Assembly (NCBI GenBank): GCA_001940645.1
Contig: MDVS01000026.1
Location: forward strand, 1 to 48,195
From: Candidatus Heimdallarchaeota archaeon LC_3
GTDB lineage: Archaea; Asgardarchaeota; Heimdallarchaeia; Hodarchaeales; LC-3
Direction: 5' to 3'
Length of the DNA stretch: 48,195 bases
The notes under the pieces were generated by a model. It ran no database searches. It worked only from the letters and a program-made list of their open reading frames with translations, and had not been told where the DNA came from. A program made the position numbers and the translations under genes. Every line of letters begins with the position of its first letter. Within the stretch, counting starts at the first letter, position 1. This document shows, piece by piece, positions 1 through 8,327 of this stretch.

Positions 1-118
1 TAAAAAGTGGCTTTAAAATGACTTAAAATTAAAAATTCTGAAAAATACTCGGTGAAAATTGGAGTGTAAATCAAAAAAGAAGAAGGGAGGAGGATTTATT
101 TTTCCTTCATGGATTTAG

Positions 119-784
119 TTACTCACCTGATAAATTGAATCCTTTAACTATCAGCCATCCTGCTAGCACAAGCTCATTCACGATGATTGGAATAGCCAAA
201 ATGGCCGTCGATAACGGATCAAAGGCGAACATACTTAATGGGACTCTTGCTAACAACACTATGCCTCCAATAAGGCCCCAGACGGATAACCAACGAGGAA
301 CAAGTTTTGATTGATACAACAAATAAGAAAATATCAGTACACCAAAGCAATAGGGAATGTTTTCCAGAACACCGATCCAATCACTTAATTCTAGTAATAA
401 TGTACCTGCAGTTTGATAATAGGAATCAACAGGAGCTCCTACGCTTACAAATTCCCGACTTAATGTCACCAGTAATAGCGGGCTGATTGCAATAATGACA
501 TCGCTAAAACCCTCGAAAATCCTGGCACTAACATACCCAAGAGCTAAACTTTCATTATGTTTTTTTAAGATTGGAAACATCACAATTGGAATGCTTACAA
601 CTGAAGCGGTTAAAGTTAACAACAGGAGCACTCCTATCAACACTTGGTTTTCATTGACAGAAACAGCACCGAGATAATCTGTAGCTCTAAGAGATTCTAA
701 AAAAACACCACTTAGCATAGACGAGCCCAGCGCTAAGATAATTAATACTCCTACGATTCTTGCGATTTTTTTCTCTGTATCCAT
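119..784 (-). CDS. DUF4386-type integral membrane protein
   Basis: The 221-residue product has an N-terminal MDTEKKIARIVGVLIILAL segment and five or six hydrophobic helices across its length (first helix about residues 9-28, last about 190-215). The opening 'KKIARIVGVLII' plus the spacing of the helices matches what I know of the DUF4386 family, whose function is unknown. The ATG lies at 784-782. It is the most downstream gene of a minus-strand run that also holds an oxidoreductase and another membrane protein, with about 90 bases between it and the next gene, so co-transcription is possible but not shown. Base composition looks less AT-rich than most of the window. Family assignment is from memory of the pattern; role unknown. 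Confidence 0.75.
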   Translation of the reverse strand: MDTEKKIARIVGVLIILALGSSMLSGVFLESLRATDYLGAVSVNENQVLIGVLLLLTLTASVVSIPIVMFPILKKHNESLALGYVSARIFEGFSDVIIAISPLLLVTLSREFVSVGAPVDSYYQTAGTLLLELSDWIGVLENIPYCFGVLIFSYLLYQSKLVPRWLSVWGLIGGIVLLARVPLSMFAFDPLSTAILAIPIIVNELVLAGWLIVKGFNLSGE

Positions 785-876
785 TTTTTATTCACCTTTT
801 TTTCATTGATAAACAATCATTTGATGATAGGAAATTTCCATCTAGTTTTGGTTGGCGTTATAAAGAAAGATCTATT

Positions 877-1887
877 CTATTGATCTAATGTTATAACTTC
901 ATGACCTTTATGATGGCCGTCCTCCACATAACGATGTGCTTCAGCCATCTGTTTGAATGGAAAACTTTTGTCAATATAAGCCTTCAGTTTTCCTTCTTCT
1001 ATGAGTTTAGCGACTTCTCGAAGATCTTCACGTTTTTCAGGTAACACCACACAGTTCACTTTCTTATTACCAAACAGCTTGGTTCTAAGCATTTGACCAA
1101 CCTGTCTCATTTTGAAGCTGGTTAAAACATACCGTCCGTTTGGATTAAGAGAGTTTTTAATCTTGGAAAAAGATGTCCTCCCTAATCCGCCAAAAACAAT
1201 ATCATAAGTCTCGCCACTTTCAGTGAAATCCTCTTTAGTGTAATCAATGACGTGATCAGCTCCCAGAGATTTCACAAACTCTAATCGTGAAGTACCACAC
1301 ACTCCCGTGACGTTTGCTTCAAATTTAGATTTAGCTAACTGGACGGTAGCGGATCCTATACCTCCAGAAGCGCCATTAATCAGAATTTTTTGCCCTGGTT
1401 GAAGATCGACTTTATCTCTAAGCAAAGTTAAGGCCATTATTCCCCCATAGGGCAATACCGCCGCTTCCTCAAAGTTTATACTAGGTGGCTTTAAGGATAG
1501 TATCCCATCGCTAGGGAGCGTTATGTATTCCGCATACGTCTTCATGCTGCTACTGGTATATCCAAAGACCTGATCTCCTATTTTTCATAATTCAGGAGTC
1601 ACATCTTCACCTACTGCTTCAATTTTACCAGAAAATTGACTTCCTAAGATTTTATTACGTGGTTTTCTAAGACCGAATGCTATTTTTCCGATTAACCAGA
1701 ACAATAAAGGCATTGCAAACTTGCCTGGAGAAACATTTCTAAAATTTCTGGCGACTAGTTCCCCATAGCCAACCGTAGTGGCATAGATTCGGATTAATAC
1801 CTCGTTTTTCTTTGGAACTGGCTTATCGACTTCTGCCAGCTTCAGTACCTCCGGGGGACCAAATTCCGTAAAGATAATTGCTTTCAT
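877..1887 (-). CDS. MDR-superfamily quinone reductase/zinc-less alcohol dehydrogenase, interrupted by in-frame TGA
   Basis: A full-length medium-chain dehydrogenase/reductase is readable in one frame: MKAIIFTEFGPPEVLKLAEV at the N-terminus, the GroES-like half with GSQFSGKIEAVGEDV, then after the interruption KIGDQVFGYTSSS, the Rossmann motif GASGGIGSATVQLAK and the C-terminal catalytic-domain tail ending GHEVITLDQ. Total 336 codons, the usual length. No structural or catalytic zinc cysteine set is seen, so the quinone-reductase-like branch is likely, reducing a small carbonyl or quinone with NAD(P)H in the cytosol. Codon 101 (1587-1585) is TGA, with no frameshift on either side, in the loop before KIGDQVFG; a TGG is a simple ancestor. 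I chose ATG 1887 because the residues upstream (to 1947) are not family-like. Either a nonsense pseudogene, a base error, or readthrough. Confidence 0.8.
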
Positions 1888-1955
1888 TTTTTGCTTATCT
1901 TTACCTTTATTACTCATTTTATTTTTCACCATAAGTATGACTATCACATTTTAAC

Positions 1956-2513
1956 TCATATTTTTTGTACCCGTGCTTTACGAACATACAACCGTTGAAT
2001 CAGTGCATAAACTCCTGCAACTAGTTGCAGGATAAAGATTAGAACTAATATCACTAGAGCGATTTCATTGGAAATCCACTGCAATAAGAATCGGAGGAAA
2101 GCTGGTATTACGTCTGTTAAATATGTAAATTCAAAGGGGAAAACCAAAAAAAGCCAAACAGTAGCGAAAGCTGCGAAAAAGAGTCCACCATACGAATCTA
2201 AGTCTCGAGAAGGATTTTTTTGACCTAAAAGTATCAAAACTGATGTAGTAATCCAATAAATCAATATTCCGTAAAGCATCACCATTTCAAACGTGCTGAA
2301 CTTAGAAGTAAAGAAACCTGTCGAACTTGTCTGATGGGCAATGAATAACCATCCTAATAAACCATTAACTACAATTAAAAAAATGGACGCTCCTATATCG
2401 GCAATTAGGATATCGTCGCTTAGTTCCTCCTCTACAGCATTGGAGAAATGGTTCTTAATCGATTCTAATTTTGATTTTTTCTTGCTATCATTTTCATTTG
2501 CTCTATCTTCCAA
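1956..2513 (-). CDS. four-helix membrane protein of unknown function
   Basis: 185 residues. A charged, lysine-rich N-terminal 40 residues (predicted cytoplasmic) is followed by four hydrophobic segments at about 41-62, 77-97, 109-130 and 148-172, and a short basic C-terminus (YVRKARVQKI). No enzyme motif is visible and I do not recognise a family. The start is TTG at 2513: no in-frame ATG exists near the N-terminus, and a GGAG lies about 9 nt upstream. A TATA-like box at 2562-2570 is about 50 bases upstream. The gene ends 8 bases before the longer open frame of the oxidoreductase, suggesting one transcript. Confidence 0.65.
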   Translation of the reverse strand: MEDRANENDSKKKSKLESIKNHFSNAVEEELSDDILIADIGASIFLIVVNGLLGWLFIAHQTSSTGFFTSKFSTFEMVMLYGILIYWITTSVLILLGQKNPSRDLDSYGGLFFAAFATVWLFLVFPFEFTYLTDVIPAFLRFLLQWISNEIALVILVLIFILQLVAGVYALIQRLYVRKARVQKI

Positions 2514-2561
2514 ATCTCAAATCTCCAGTCTCAATTCTCACCTATAGAATATTTGAAGAAA

Positions 2562-2570
2562 TTTATAAGG
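2562..2570 (-). promoter_or_regulatory. archaeal TATA box
   Basis: On the minus strand this reads CCTTATAAA, a good archaeal TATA box. A start about 25 nt downstream would be near 2540 and give a leader of roughly 27 nt before the TTG at 2513 of the four-helix membrane protein. No second-site evidence. Confidence 0.5.
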
Positions 2571-2617
2571 GAGAAATTCTTTACTTCTATTCTTTATTAA
2601 TGTTATTAGTCATTGAT

Positions 2618-2905
2618 CTAATTTTTGACCTCGGTGGTATAAATATGGTCTTTATTTTTTGGACAAAGCCATATGATCCGCCTTTTAGAACCTTTAGTGA
2701 CCTTATCAGCAGTTAAGTCTCCATTTTTTGTAGGATGCCATTCGGAAGCAATTTCTGGGTGAGTAGTAGTCAAGCAATTTGATTTATTCACCATTTTTCC
2801 AGCACAATATGGACATCCCGATTTTATTTTTGTCCTGGTTTGAATACTTGCAAAGTTCCAAAATGAAATCATCGTCACTACAATTTTTCCTTTCAAAGTA
2901 TCCAT
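2618..2905 (-). pseudogene. DUF4379-like treble-clef/zinc-ribbon protein, probably a remnant
   Basis: The readable part contains SGCPYCAGK, then HPEIASEWHPTKNGDLTAD, then IIWLCPKNKDHIY, which is the repeating pattern of DUF4379 zinc-ribbon proteins (a tryptophan and Cys-x-x-Gly-His-x-Trp knuckle, about 18 residues, then GCPYC). Intact members carry several such repeats and are linked to nucleases. Here the repeat before GCPYC has lost its first cysteines (SFWNFASIQTRTKIKSG stands where a CxxGHxWxxxI knuckle is expected), the last knuckle reads CPKNKDH instead of CxxGH, and the frame stops just where the next repeat would continue. Upstream the same frame is open for about 17 more codons to a TGA. 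A small remnant of a longer gene is the best reading. Confidence 0.5.
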
Positions 2906-3260
2906 GGAGGGTCTTACAAGTAAAAATTCTGATACTAAAGATTTGGAATATTTTTCATGCCATCATATATTACCTTTATTGCACAAGATGATATACTTAA
3001 TCCATACAAACTTAGGATTGTGTAAAATCTGGTTGGATATCTACTAATCTGATGATATTTAGCATTAATAAGTAAGGGCTTTTGAATTGAGATTGAAAAT
3101 CAAGGTATTTATTTTTAGAAAGAGATTTTAGTCCCCTCAGATCTAAAATCTTTTTTTCTGATTTGATTATTCGTAATAGATTATTTGTCTTGCTTGAACT
3201 TTGTACAGAGTATGGACTGCAGAGAAGGAAAATTCACAAAAAATTAGGAGGATTTAGAAT
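2906..3260. other. gene-free stretch
   Basis: No supported gene. The minus strand carries a short open continuation of the zinc-ribbon remnant up to about 2960, and the plus strand an unsupported short open frame. Otherwise AT-rich with no recognisable signal. Confidence 0.4.
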
Positions 3261-3491
3261 TTATTTTCTAATTTCCCAAAAAGCATTTTTATATTCTCCA
3301 ATGAGCGTATTTGCAACAAATTTCCCTAATAATATTAGTAGAAACTCAAATTGTGAAGTATCAGGGGAGTCCCATTTAATGATTAACCTATCATGAATTG
3401 TATCGACCCCCATTGTGTCGAGTAATGAACATAAATTGCTCCAATTATCTGATTTAGGAATGATTTTTTCTGATCTTACAAGTTGTGACAT
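3261..3491 (-). CDS. small protein of unknown function, third gene of GPDG-peptide cassette
   Basis: 76 residues, MSQLVRSEKIIPKSDNW at the start and a moderately hydrophobic middle (FEFLLILLGKFVANTL at about 49-64), no clear signal peptide. It is probably a cytoplasmic protein; no family recognised. The ATG at 3491 has a GGAG 9 nt upstream, which makes it a convincing translated gene. It follows the 25-residue GPDG peptide by 30 nt and the larger repeat peptide by about 130 nt, all on the minus strand, so it is likely co-expressed and might be a processing, immunity or carrier partner. That role is inference from position only. Confidence 0.55.
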   Translation of the reverse strand: MSQLVRSEKIIPKSDNWSNLCSLLDTMGVDTIHDRLIIKWDSPDTSQFEFLLILLGKFVANTLIGEYKNAFWEIRK

Positions 3492-3521
3492 GAATTATAC
3501 TCCATTAAAGTAATTCTAGTG

Positions 3522-3599
3522 TTAATCTGGATAATTCCCGTCTGGTCCATTATATTTATCTTCATAGTCAAAATCATTATTATTTTTATTTCTAGTCAT
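3522..3599 (-). CDS. 25-residue peptide ending in GPDGNYPD
   Basis: A very short frame: MTRNKNNNDFDYEDKYN followed by GPDGNYPD and TAA. The acidic/asparagine-rich body carries no signal peptide. The last eight residues are nearly the same motif (GPDG-x-YPD) that is repeated three times in the neighbouring secreted peptide, which is very unlikely by chance. ATG codons lie at 3599, 3602 and 3611; a GGTGA sits 4-8 nt upstream of the first two, so either is a good start. It lies only 21 nt after the stop of the upstream repeat peptide. Alternatives: a leaderless paralogue of the repeat peptide, or a decayed copy retaining only its C-terminus. Confidence 0.5.
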   Translation of the reverse strand: MTRNKNNNDFDYEDKYNGPDGNYPD

Positions 3600-3620
3600 C
3601 ATTTTCACCATATTTTATGT

Positions 3621-3854
3621 TTAATCTGGATAACTCCCATCCGGAACATCACCCTCTGGAGTGACTATTATTGAATCTGGGTATGATCCATCTGGCACAT
3701 CTCCTTCTGGAGAAATTCTTACACTATCAGGATAGGTCCCGTCGGGTCCATCACCTGCTAAACTCACATTCGTACTTGCTGTCACCACTAGGAACAGTGA
3801 AGCAACTAATACTATTGGTATTAGTACATTCCTTTTATTTTTTAACGATTTCAT
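3621..3854 (-). CDS. secreted small peptide with three GDGPDG/GDVPDG-x-YPD repeats
   Basis: 77 residues from the ATG at 3854 (an in-frame TTG 5 codons upstream is less likely because a GAGG Shine-Dalgarno lies 8 nt before the ATG). Residues 1-35 form a signal peptide: basic MKSLKNKRN, hydrophobic VLIPIVLVASLFLVVTA, then small residues. The mature part is three near-identical units of about 16 residues, GDGPDGTYPDSVRISPE, GDVPDGSYPDSIIVTPE and GDVPDGSYPD, ending at the stop. The repeats are rich in Asp, Pro, Gly and Tyr, which could bind calcium or be cleaved into repeated short peptides. First gene of a three-gene minus-strand cassette. No family recognised; a repeat-core peptide precursor is a speculative possibility. 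Confidence 0.6.
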   Translation of the reverse strand: MKSLKNKRNVLIPIVLVASLFLVVTASTNVSLAGDGPDGTYPDSVRISPEGDVPDGSYPDSIIVTPEGDVPDGSYPD

Positions 3855-3983
3855 TGTTTTTTTCCTCAAATTTTTTTTTGTTGGTATTTCATTAATAAAT
3901 CTATTTCAGCCTTAAATAATAAAATGTGTTTTACCCCATACTATTTCAAAGAAGGTACTGTTATGATTTTTTTAGAAATCTAC

Positions 3984-4448
3984 TCAGGTTATGTAGAATG
4001 CTATTTTGTTGAGCATCTCTCTTATATTCACCTGTTTCTCTATGCAATCAAGGACACCTAATTCGTAAGCAGCATTTTTTATACTGTCTGATAAAAAGGA
4101 CGAAATCAAGATGAATGGTATCGAACTATCTATTTTTTGTAGATCTTTAAAAAAATCTAATCCATTTTTCGGAAGCATATTATAGTCTGAAATAATAATA
4201 TCAATATCATCGACTTCATTCATTATTTCTTGATATTTTTCGTCTTTAAGTCTGATCAAATATTTAATAGCTTTCTCTGGCGAATTAAATGTTATGTACT
4301 CTTTATCCTTATTATATGTTGTAAAGAGGAATTTTAGCGCTAATAATTGATCCTCATTATCGTCAACAATTAATATTTTTTTCTTATCAAGATTTTTAGT
4401 ATATTTCAAAGTAGTATCAATTAAATCCTTAGTTTCCATTGAATGCAT
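3984..4448 (-). CDS. stand-alone response-regulator receiver protein
   Basis: 154 residues with one CheY-like receiver domain (about 23-150): KKILIVDDNEDQ with the acidic pair D29-D30, the phospho-acceptor D88 in IIISDYN, a Ser in ILISS at about 115, and K137 in CIEKQ. There is no output domain, so it would act by protein-protein contact or as a phosphate sink in a two-component relay. No histidine kinase is present in the window. The N-terminal 20 residues are not part of the fold; M4 could be an alternative start. It is divergent from the winged-helix gene at 4625, with a palindrome between them. Confidence 0.85.
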   Translation of the reverse strand: MHSMETKDLIDTTLKYTKNLDKKKILIVDDNEDQLLALKFLFTTYNKDKEYITFNSPEKAIKYLIRLKDEKYQEIMNEVDDIDIIISDYNMLPKNGLDFFKDLQKIDSSIPFILISSFLSDSIKNAAYELGVLDCIEKQVNIREMLNKIAFYIT

Positions 4449-4529
4449 TGCCAGACCATTTTATTATTATTTTGTAAATTATCTTTCAAGTCTATAATTG
4501 GTGAATACAAATTAAAAACTCATTCAATC

Positions 4530-4542
4530 TTGTGGGCCACAA
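4530..4542. promoter_or_regulatory. 6-bp inverted repeat in divergent intergenic region
   Basis: TTGTGG-G-CCACAA, perfect 6-bp arms with a one-base centre, stands out as GC-rich in an AT-rich gap. It lies 82 nt from the start of the receiver gene and 83 nt from the start of the winged-helix gene, almost exactly midway between the two divergent genes, as expected of a shared operator. A candidate ligand is the winged-helix protein itself. Confidence 0.35.
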
Positions 4543-4624
4543 TACACATACTTTTATGAATACTAAGTGTCATATAACTTGTTAACAAACTAAATTCAAT
4601 TACCTGACCTTCAGGGGTATTTAT

Positions 4625-6130
4625 ATGGAAAAGACTGAGCTTTCATCTTCAGAAGCTATAACACTTGAACAGAACATGATACGCACCATTGTTCAGGGTT
4701 ATAATGAATGCAAGAGTTTTTTCTCATTGAATCGGGATTATGCTGATCCTTATCAAAATAATGCAAAAAAAGATTTATTAAAACGTCTTAGTCACACATT
4801 CTACCAAAATTTTTCCTCTCATCCTCATATACTCTCAGATGACTATGCTCAAGAAGTATTACACAAATATTTTCGGGTTTTCATCAGAGTTAAAGGTGGA
4901 AGCTTTCCCTATCCCTATGGATTTGTCCGTTTTATGGATCGGCTCCAAGATCGGAATACTATTCCAATAAGAGAAATTGATCTTACTCCTCTTGATAATT
5001 TTATGGAGATGTTTTCTGATCATCAAAACTTAGAAGAATTCCTTTTATTATTTTTTCAAGTAGTAAAAACACTATTATTACCACTACGGGAACGCGATGT
5101 TGAACTTATTAAACTATTAACCAATCCTCAGCTTCTTCTAAAAGACAAGAGCTACAAATCGAGAGTCCATACTCCAGATATGAAAGATTTACTACAGTTA
5201 CTGGGTTTGAATTCTACCCAAATTAATCGTGTCAAGCGATCATATCAATATCTCTATAAGTATCGTATTTGTAATGCCAGTTCCATGATTATGAATCCAG
5301 CAACTTTTGGGTTCTATATAGCAGAATTTGAATATACCACTGAACAAGAAAAGGATCTGGAAAGTCTTCGACCTTATTTTTTGTGGGATATCCCATTTAA
5401 GAATAGAAAATCAGCGATAGCGTGTGTCCCATATGGAAATACAAACGAATTGTTGAGATCAGTAAATTATATCCAAATGACGAATTATTACTGGAATATT
5501 AATTTTGATTCATTGACCCATGACAAATATGATACCATCCATGGTTGGAGCAAATTTAATCCACCGAATTTTTTAGCAAAGGATTATCGGATCTCAGATT
5601 ATGTTGAATGGGATCTGGAACGATCATTTAAAGACGAGTTCTCAACACAAGAAATTGAGATATTGAAAAATCTTAGTAAAGGTAATGTCCTAAATTATCA
5701 ATCATTAGGAAAGTTATCAGGTACACTTAGTTCTGGGGGAGTCCGATACATTCTGGAACAATTTGTCGATAACGGAGTTTACCAGCTTTATCCCCAAGTA
5801 AATCATTTAGGATTAAAAGAGATAATATTTGTAAAAATAACTTGTAAGGATGAAGCATATTATAAAAGCCTTATTCATAGTTTGTTATCATTTCCAATTG
5901 CTCACGTGCTTACCAATGATCAGGAGAAACTAATAGTTGGTTATTTCCATATAAACAGCAAATTTGTAGAGGAAATAACTGATAATTTTAATTTGTTAGC
6001 AGGAAAACTGGGAGAAGCAATAACAATCGAATATGAATTATTACCAAAGAAAAAGATCCTTTTGAGATTACCACAACTGGATAAGATAAATTTTAGTATA
6101 AGAAATGGTGTAGCTTATACTATTGAGTGA
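4625..6130 (+). CDS. large two-module winged-helix protein (Lrp-like sensor modules)
   Basis: 501 residues. After a helical N-terminal region (1-185) there are two similar modules: a helix-turn-helix-like stretch MKDLLQLLGLNSTQINRVKR (about 190-210) followed by an alpha/beta region, and a clearer winged helix TQEIEILKNLSKG...YQSLGKLSGTLSSGGVRYILE (about 342-378) followed by FVKITCKDEAYYKSLIHSLL and IVGYFHINSK, which resembles the ligand-binding half of Lrp/AsnC regulators. This suggests DNA binding with an internal duplication. GGGG lies about 7 nt before the ATG. It precedes the primase-like gene on the same strand after a 339-base gap, and may be a regulator or replication-initiation partner. 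Exact family not recognised. Confidence 0.6.
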   Translation: MEKTELSSSEAITLEQNMIRTIVQGYNECKSFFSLNRDYADPYQNNAKKDLLKRLSHTFYQNFSSHPHILSDDYAQEVLHKYFRVFIRVKGGSFPYPYGFVRFMDRLQDRNTIPIREIDLTPLDNFMEMFSDHQNLEEFLLLFFQVVKTLLLPLRERDVELIKLLTNPQLLLKDKSYKSRVHTPDMKDLLQLLGLNSTQINRVKRSYQYLYKYRICNASSMIMNPATFGFYIAEFEYTTEQEKDLESLRPYFLWDIPFKNRKSAIACVPYGNTNELLRSVNYIQMTNYYWNINFDSLTHDKYDTIHGWSKFNPPNFLAKDYRISDYVEWDLERSFKDEFSTQEIEILKNLSKGNVLNYQSLGKLSGTLSSGGVRYILEQFVDNGVYQLYPQVNHLGLKEIIFVKITCKDEAYYKSLIHSLLSFPIAHVLTNDQEKLIVGYFHINSKFVEEITDNFNLLAGKLGEAITIEYELLPKKKILLRLPQLDKINFSIRNGVAYTIE

Positions 6131-6410
6131 TGTTTTTATATTTAAGAACTAATTTCTTTTTTGTTTCAAGAAAAATATTTGTTCTAGCAGCAAATAACCA
6201 TAACAAAATTGCAGCTAGATTGATTATAGCAACAAAGTTTATTGTCCAGAGAAAAATTTGTACAGAGAGTAAACTCAGTAGGATAATTGAAAATGCCCTC
6301 GAATTGCCTGTTGCAGCAAAGAAGCTTTGCTCATAAGTATAATATAATTTTATTTTATATATGGCAAAAGCAATAATTAAGAAAATTAGAAAAATCTTTT
6401 TTGTTAATTT
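6120..6410 (-). CDS. start-less frame for a three-helix membrane protein
   Basis: On the minus strand the frame 6410-6123 is open for 96 codons and reads like a membrane protein: KKIFLIFLIIAFAIYKIK, a short loop with FFAATGNSRAF, SIILLSLLSVQIFLWTINF, VAIINLAAILLWLFAA, and a basic tail LETKKKLVLKYKNITQ ending in TAG. Three helices at about residues 4-20, 41-60 and 62-78. No ATG, GTG or TTG occurs near the N-terminus, so it is either 5'-truncated or started at a non-standard codon. It overlaps the end of the winged-helix gene by a few bases in convergent orientation. A plus-strand open frame over the same bases looks less protein-like. Confidence 0.4.
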   Translation of the reverse strand, partial: KLTKKIFLIFLIIAFAIYKIKLYYTYEQSFFAATGNSRAFSIILLSLLSVQIFLWTINFVAIINLAAILLWLFAARTNIFLETKKKLVLKYKNITQ

Positions 6411-6469
6411 TTATCTATCTGTCTCTCCGCTGAGAGAATTATCAAGGTGAGAAATTTATCGAATAGAAC

Positions 6470-8015
6470 ATGTTTGAAAGTCCATACCAAAAAAATTCCG
6501 ATAAAATAATAAATAGAGAATCTATTGAACGTTATGAACGAATTCGTCGTAATAAAATGTATCGCCAACATAATAATCAGGAACGATTCATCAATTATCC
6601 AGAATTACGGGACTTTCTTCACTCCTTGACCAACATTGAGAATATTATTATTCGTCTTCATTATCAATTGCTTGGATCAACGACTCAACAAGATATTCCA
6701 AACGTTTCTATCACTAACTTTGAGAATCTCGAAAAGACTAACGTCTTATTCTCCATCGAAAAGATTATTCATGATCCTGCTGATAATTCGGTCATTTATC
6801 AACTCCAAGCTAAACGAGACCAAGCAAACAAATTCATTCATATTATTCCTTATCAACGGGATATGTTAGAATTCTGTTCGCTGATGGAAGTAAAGAGTAT
6901 TGATACAAATAATGAGCAAACTAGTAAAGTCTTTGAAGGTATTCGGTATAATAAGCCAGATTTCAACAATTTTCTGATACCTATTACTGAAAACTTCTAT
7001 ACAGAACCATCAATTCTCAATAAACATCCTGAACCAAAATTTTTAGCTGATTGGATTGATTTGTGTCGTGATCGTTGGGATTTGGTCTATCCAGATATTA
7101 TAGGAAGAGAATTAGCCCTCGACTGCTGGCGCGATGGTAAATATTTTATCAGACGGACATGGGAAGATCGAGAAAGAGCTATTATTCACAATGAAAGTGA
7201 TTTAGATCTGCTAGAAGAAGTTCAAGCTCTAAGTATGATACCCAATATTCACCTGAATGAACCAAATACGGAAGGAATGCTCGTACCTGTTGAAGCGATG
7301 ATAGATTTTGATCCTACAATAGGAACAAAAGAAGAAGATATCTTTTATATAGGAAACAGCTTCAGAAATTATCTGAATGCTTTAGGAATAAAATTTATTA
7401 AAAGGTTATCCTCTGGGAGACATAGTGGATTTCATTATATCTTGCCAATTCATTTAGATGAACCATTACCACTGATCAGTTCTCCTCCTCCTTATCAGAC
7501 CTATTATGCCAGGAATAAAAAAGATATTCTAGTCAATAGTGTTCGTCATACAATGGAAGGACTGGTGTTGCATTATTTGATCTACTGGTTAAAAGAGGAA
7601 AAATATTTGAAGAAGGTAACTCTTAATCCCGACAAAAGGAAGAATCGTTTTGATGTAAGTAAAAATGTGAGGTTTGGTGGACGAAGGAGTCTGTTCAGTT
7701 CTCACATAAACACTGAGAAGGTGGTTATACCACTACCAGAACATGAGATTAGCTTTGCTCATTATGAGTATTATTGTTCATTAGCAGACATTACTAAAGC
7801 AAAAGAAAATATTAATGATTTTTATGAACCAGATTACAAACAAATATCAATTAAGAAAAAAATGCAAGACAATTGTATAGGGTAGCGGAAGAGATAGGAG
7901 ATTTTTGGGAAGAATATTTAACACAGCGACCAAACAGGTTCTGGAATATTTCTCTTCAAGAGAAAAAGATCCAAGTAAACAACTTTCGATTATTAAATTA
8001 ATACTTGAAAAGTAA
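6470..8015 (+). CDS. archaeo-eukaryotic primase (AEP)-like protein with frameshifted C-terminus
   Basis: The uninterrupted frame (6470-7885, 471 residues) carries AEP-superfamily features: MIDFDPT with the metal-binding D279-x-D281, then SSGRHSGFHYILPI (314-327) matching the SGxxGxH motif, and RRSLFSSHINTEKVVIPL near 400-420 in the place of the third primase motif. Known members make RNA/DNA primers or fill gaps. After the stop, protein-like sequence continues in the -1 frame (NARQLYRVAEEIGDF) and then, after another -1 shift, in the third frame (GRIFNTATKQVLEYF...) to TAA 8013-8015. The shifts fall at an A7 run (7856-7862) and a T5 run (7902-7906), so one missing base at each would restore a 515-residue protein. 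Divergent from chromosomal PriS; a mobile-element primase is plausible. Confidence 0.6.
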
Positions 8016-8045
8016 CTTATTAAAGCTAAATAAAGGTTGATTTGA

Positions 8046-8186
8046 ATGGAAGAAGATCTAGAATTAAAGGGACTCAATGAATCGAGAATTATTAGTAGGT
8101 TGGAAGAATTAATAACTTTAATCAAAGTTATTCTGTTCGTAAATATTTTGATATTAGCAACATTAGTAATTACTGCGATATTTTAA
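8046..8186 (+). CDS. 46-residue single-helix membrane peptide
   Basis: An acidic, helical head (MEEDLELKGLNESRIISRLE) is followed by a single hydrophobic helix, about 27-45 (VILFVNILILATLVITAIF), directly before the stop. AGGTTGAT lies about 7 nt before the ATG. It is 30 nt downstream of the reconstructed end of the primase-like gene and on the same strand, so probably co-transcribed. Similar short tail-anchored peptides are common in archaeal extrachromosomal elements; function unknown. Confidence 0.5.
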   Translation: MEEDLELKGLNESRIISRLEELITLIKVILFVNILILATLVITAIF

Positions 8187-8327
8187 TAATTAAAATCTGA
8201 AGAAAGTGAAAGGAATTGAATAACAGAGTAATTCTCTTAAGCAGTCATTTTGTACATTTGAATAAGAGGAATTCCGTATAAATTACATTTATAATGACTA
8301 ATGAAAATTACTAGGTTTGATTAGAAT

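Noticed and set aside
6127..6336. Plus-strand 69-residue open frame overlapping the end of the winged-helix gene
   Set aside because: The complementary strand gives a far better membrane protein with clean helices and a basic tail; the plus frame has no motif and no ribosome site.
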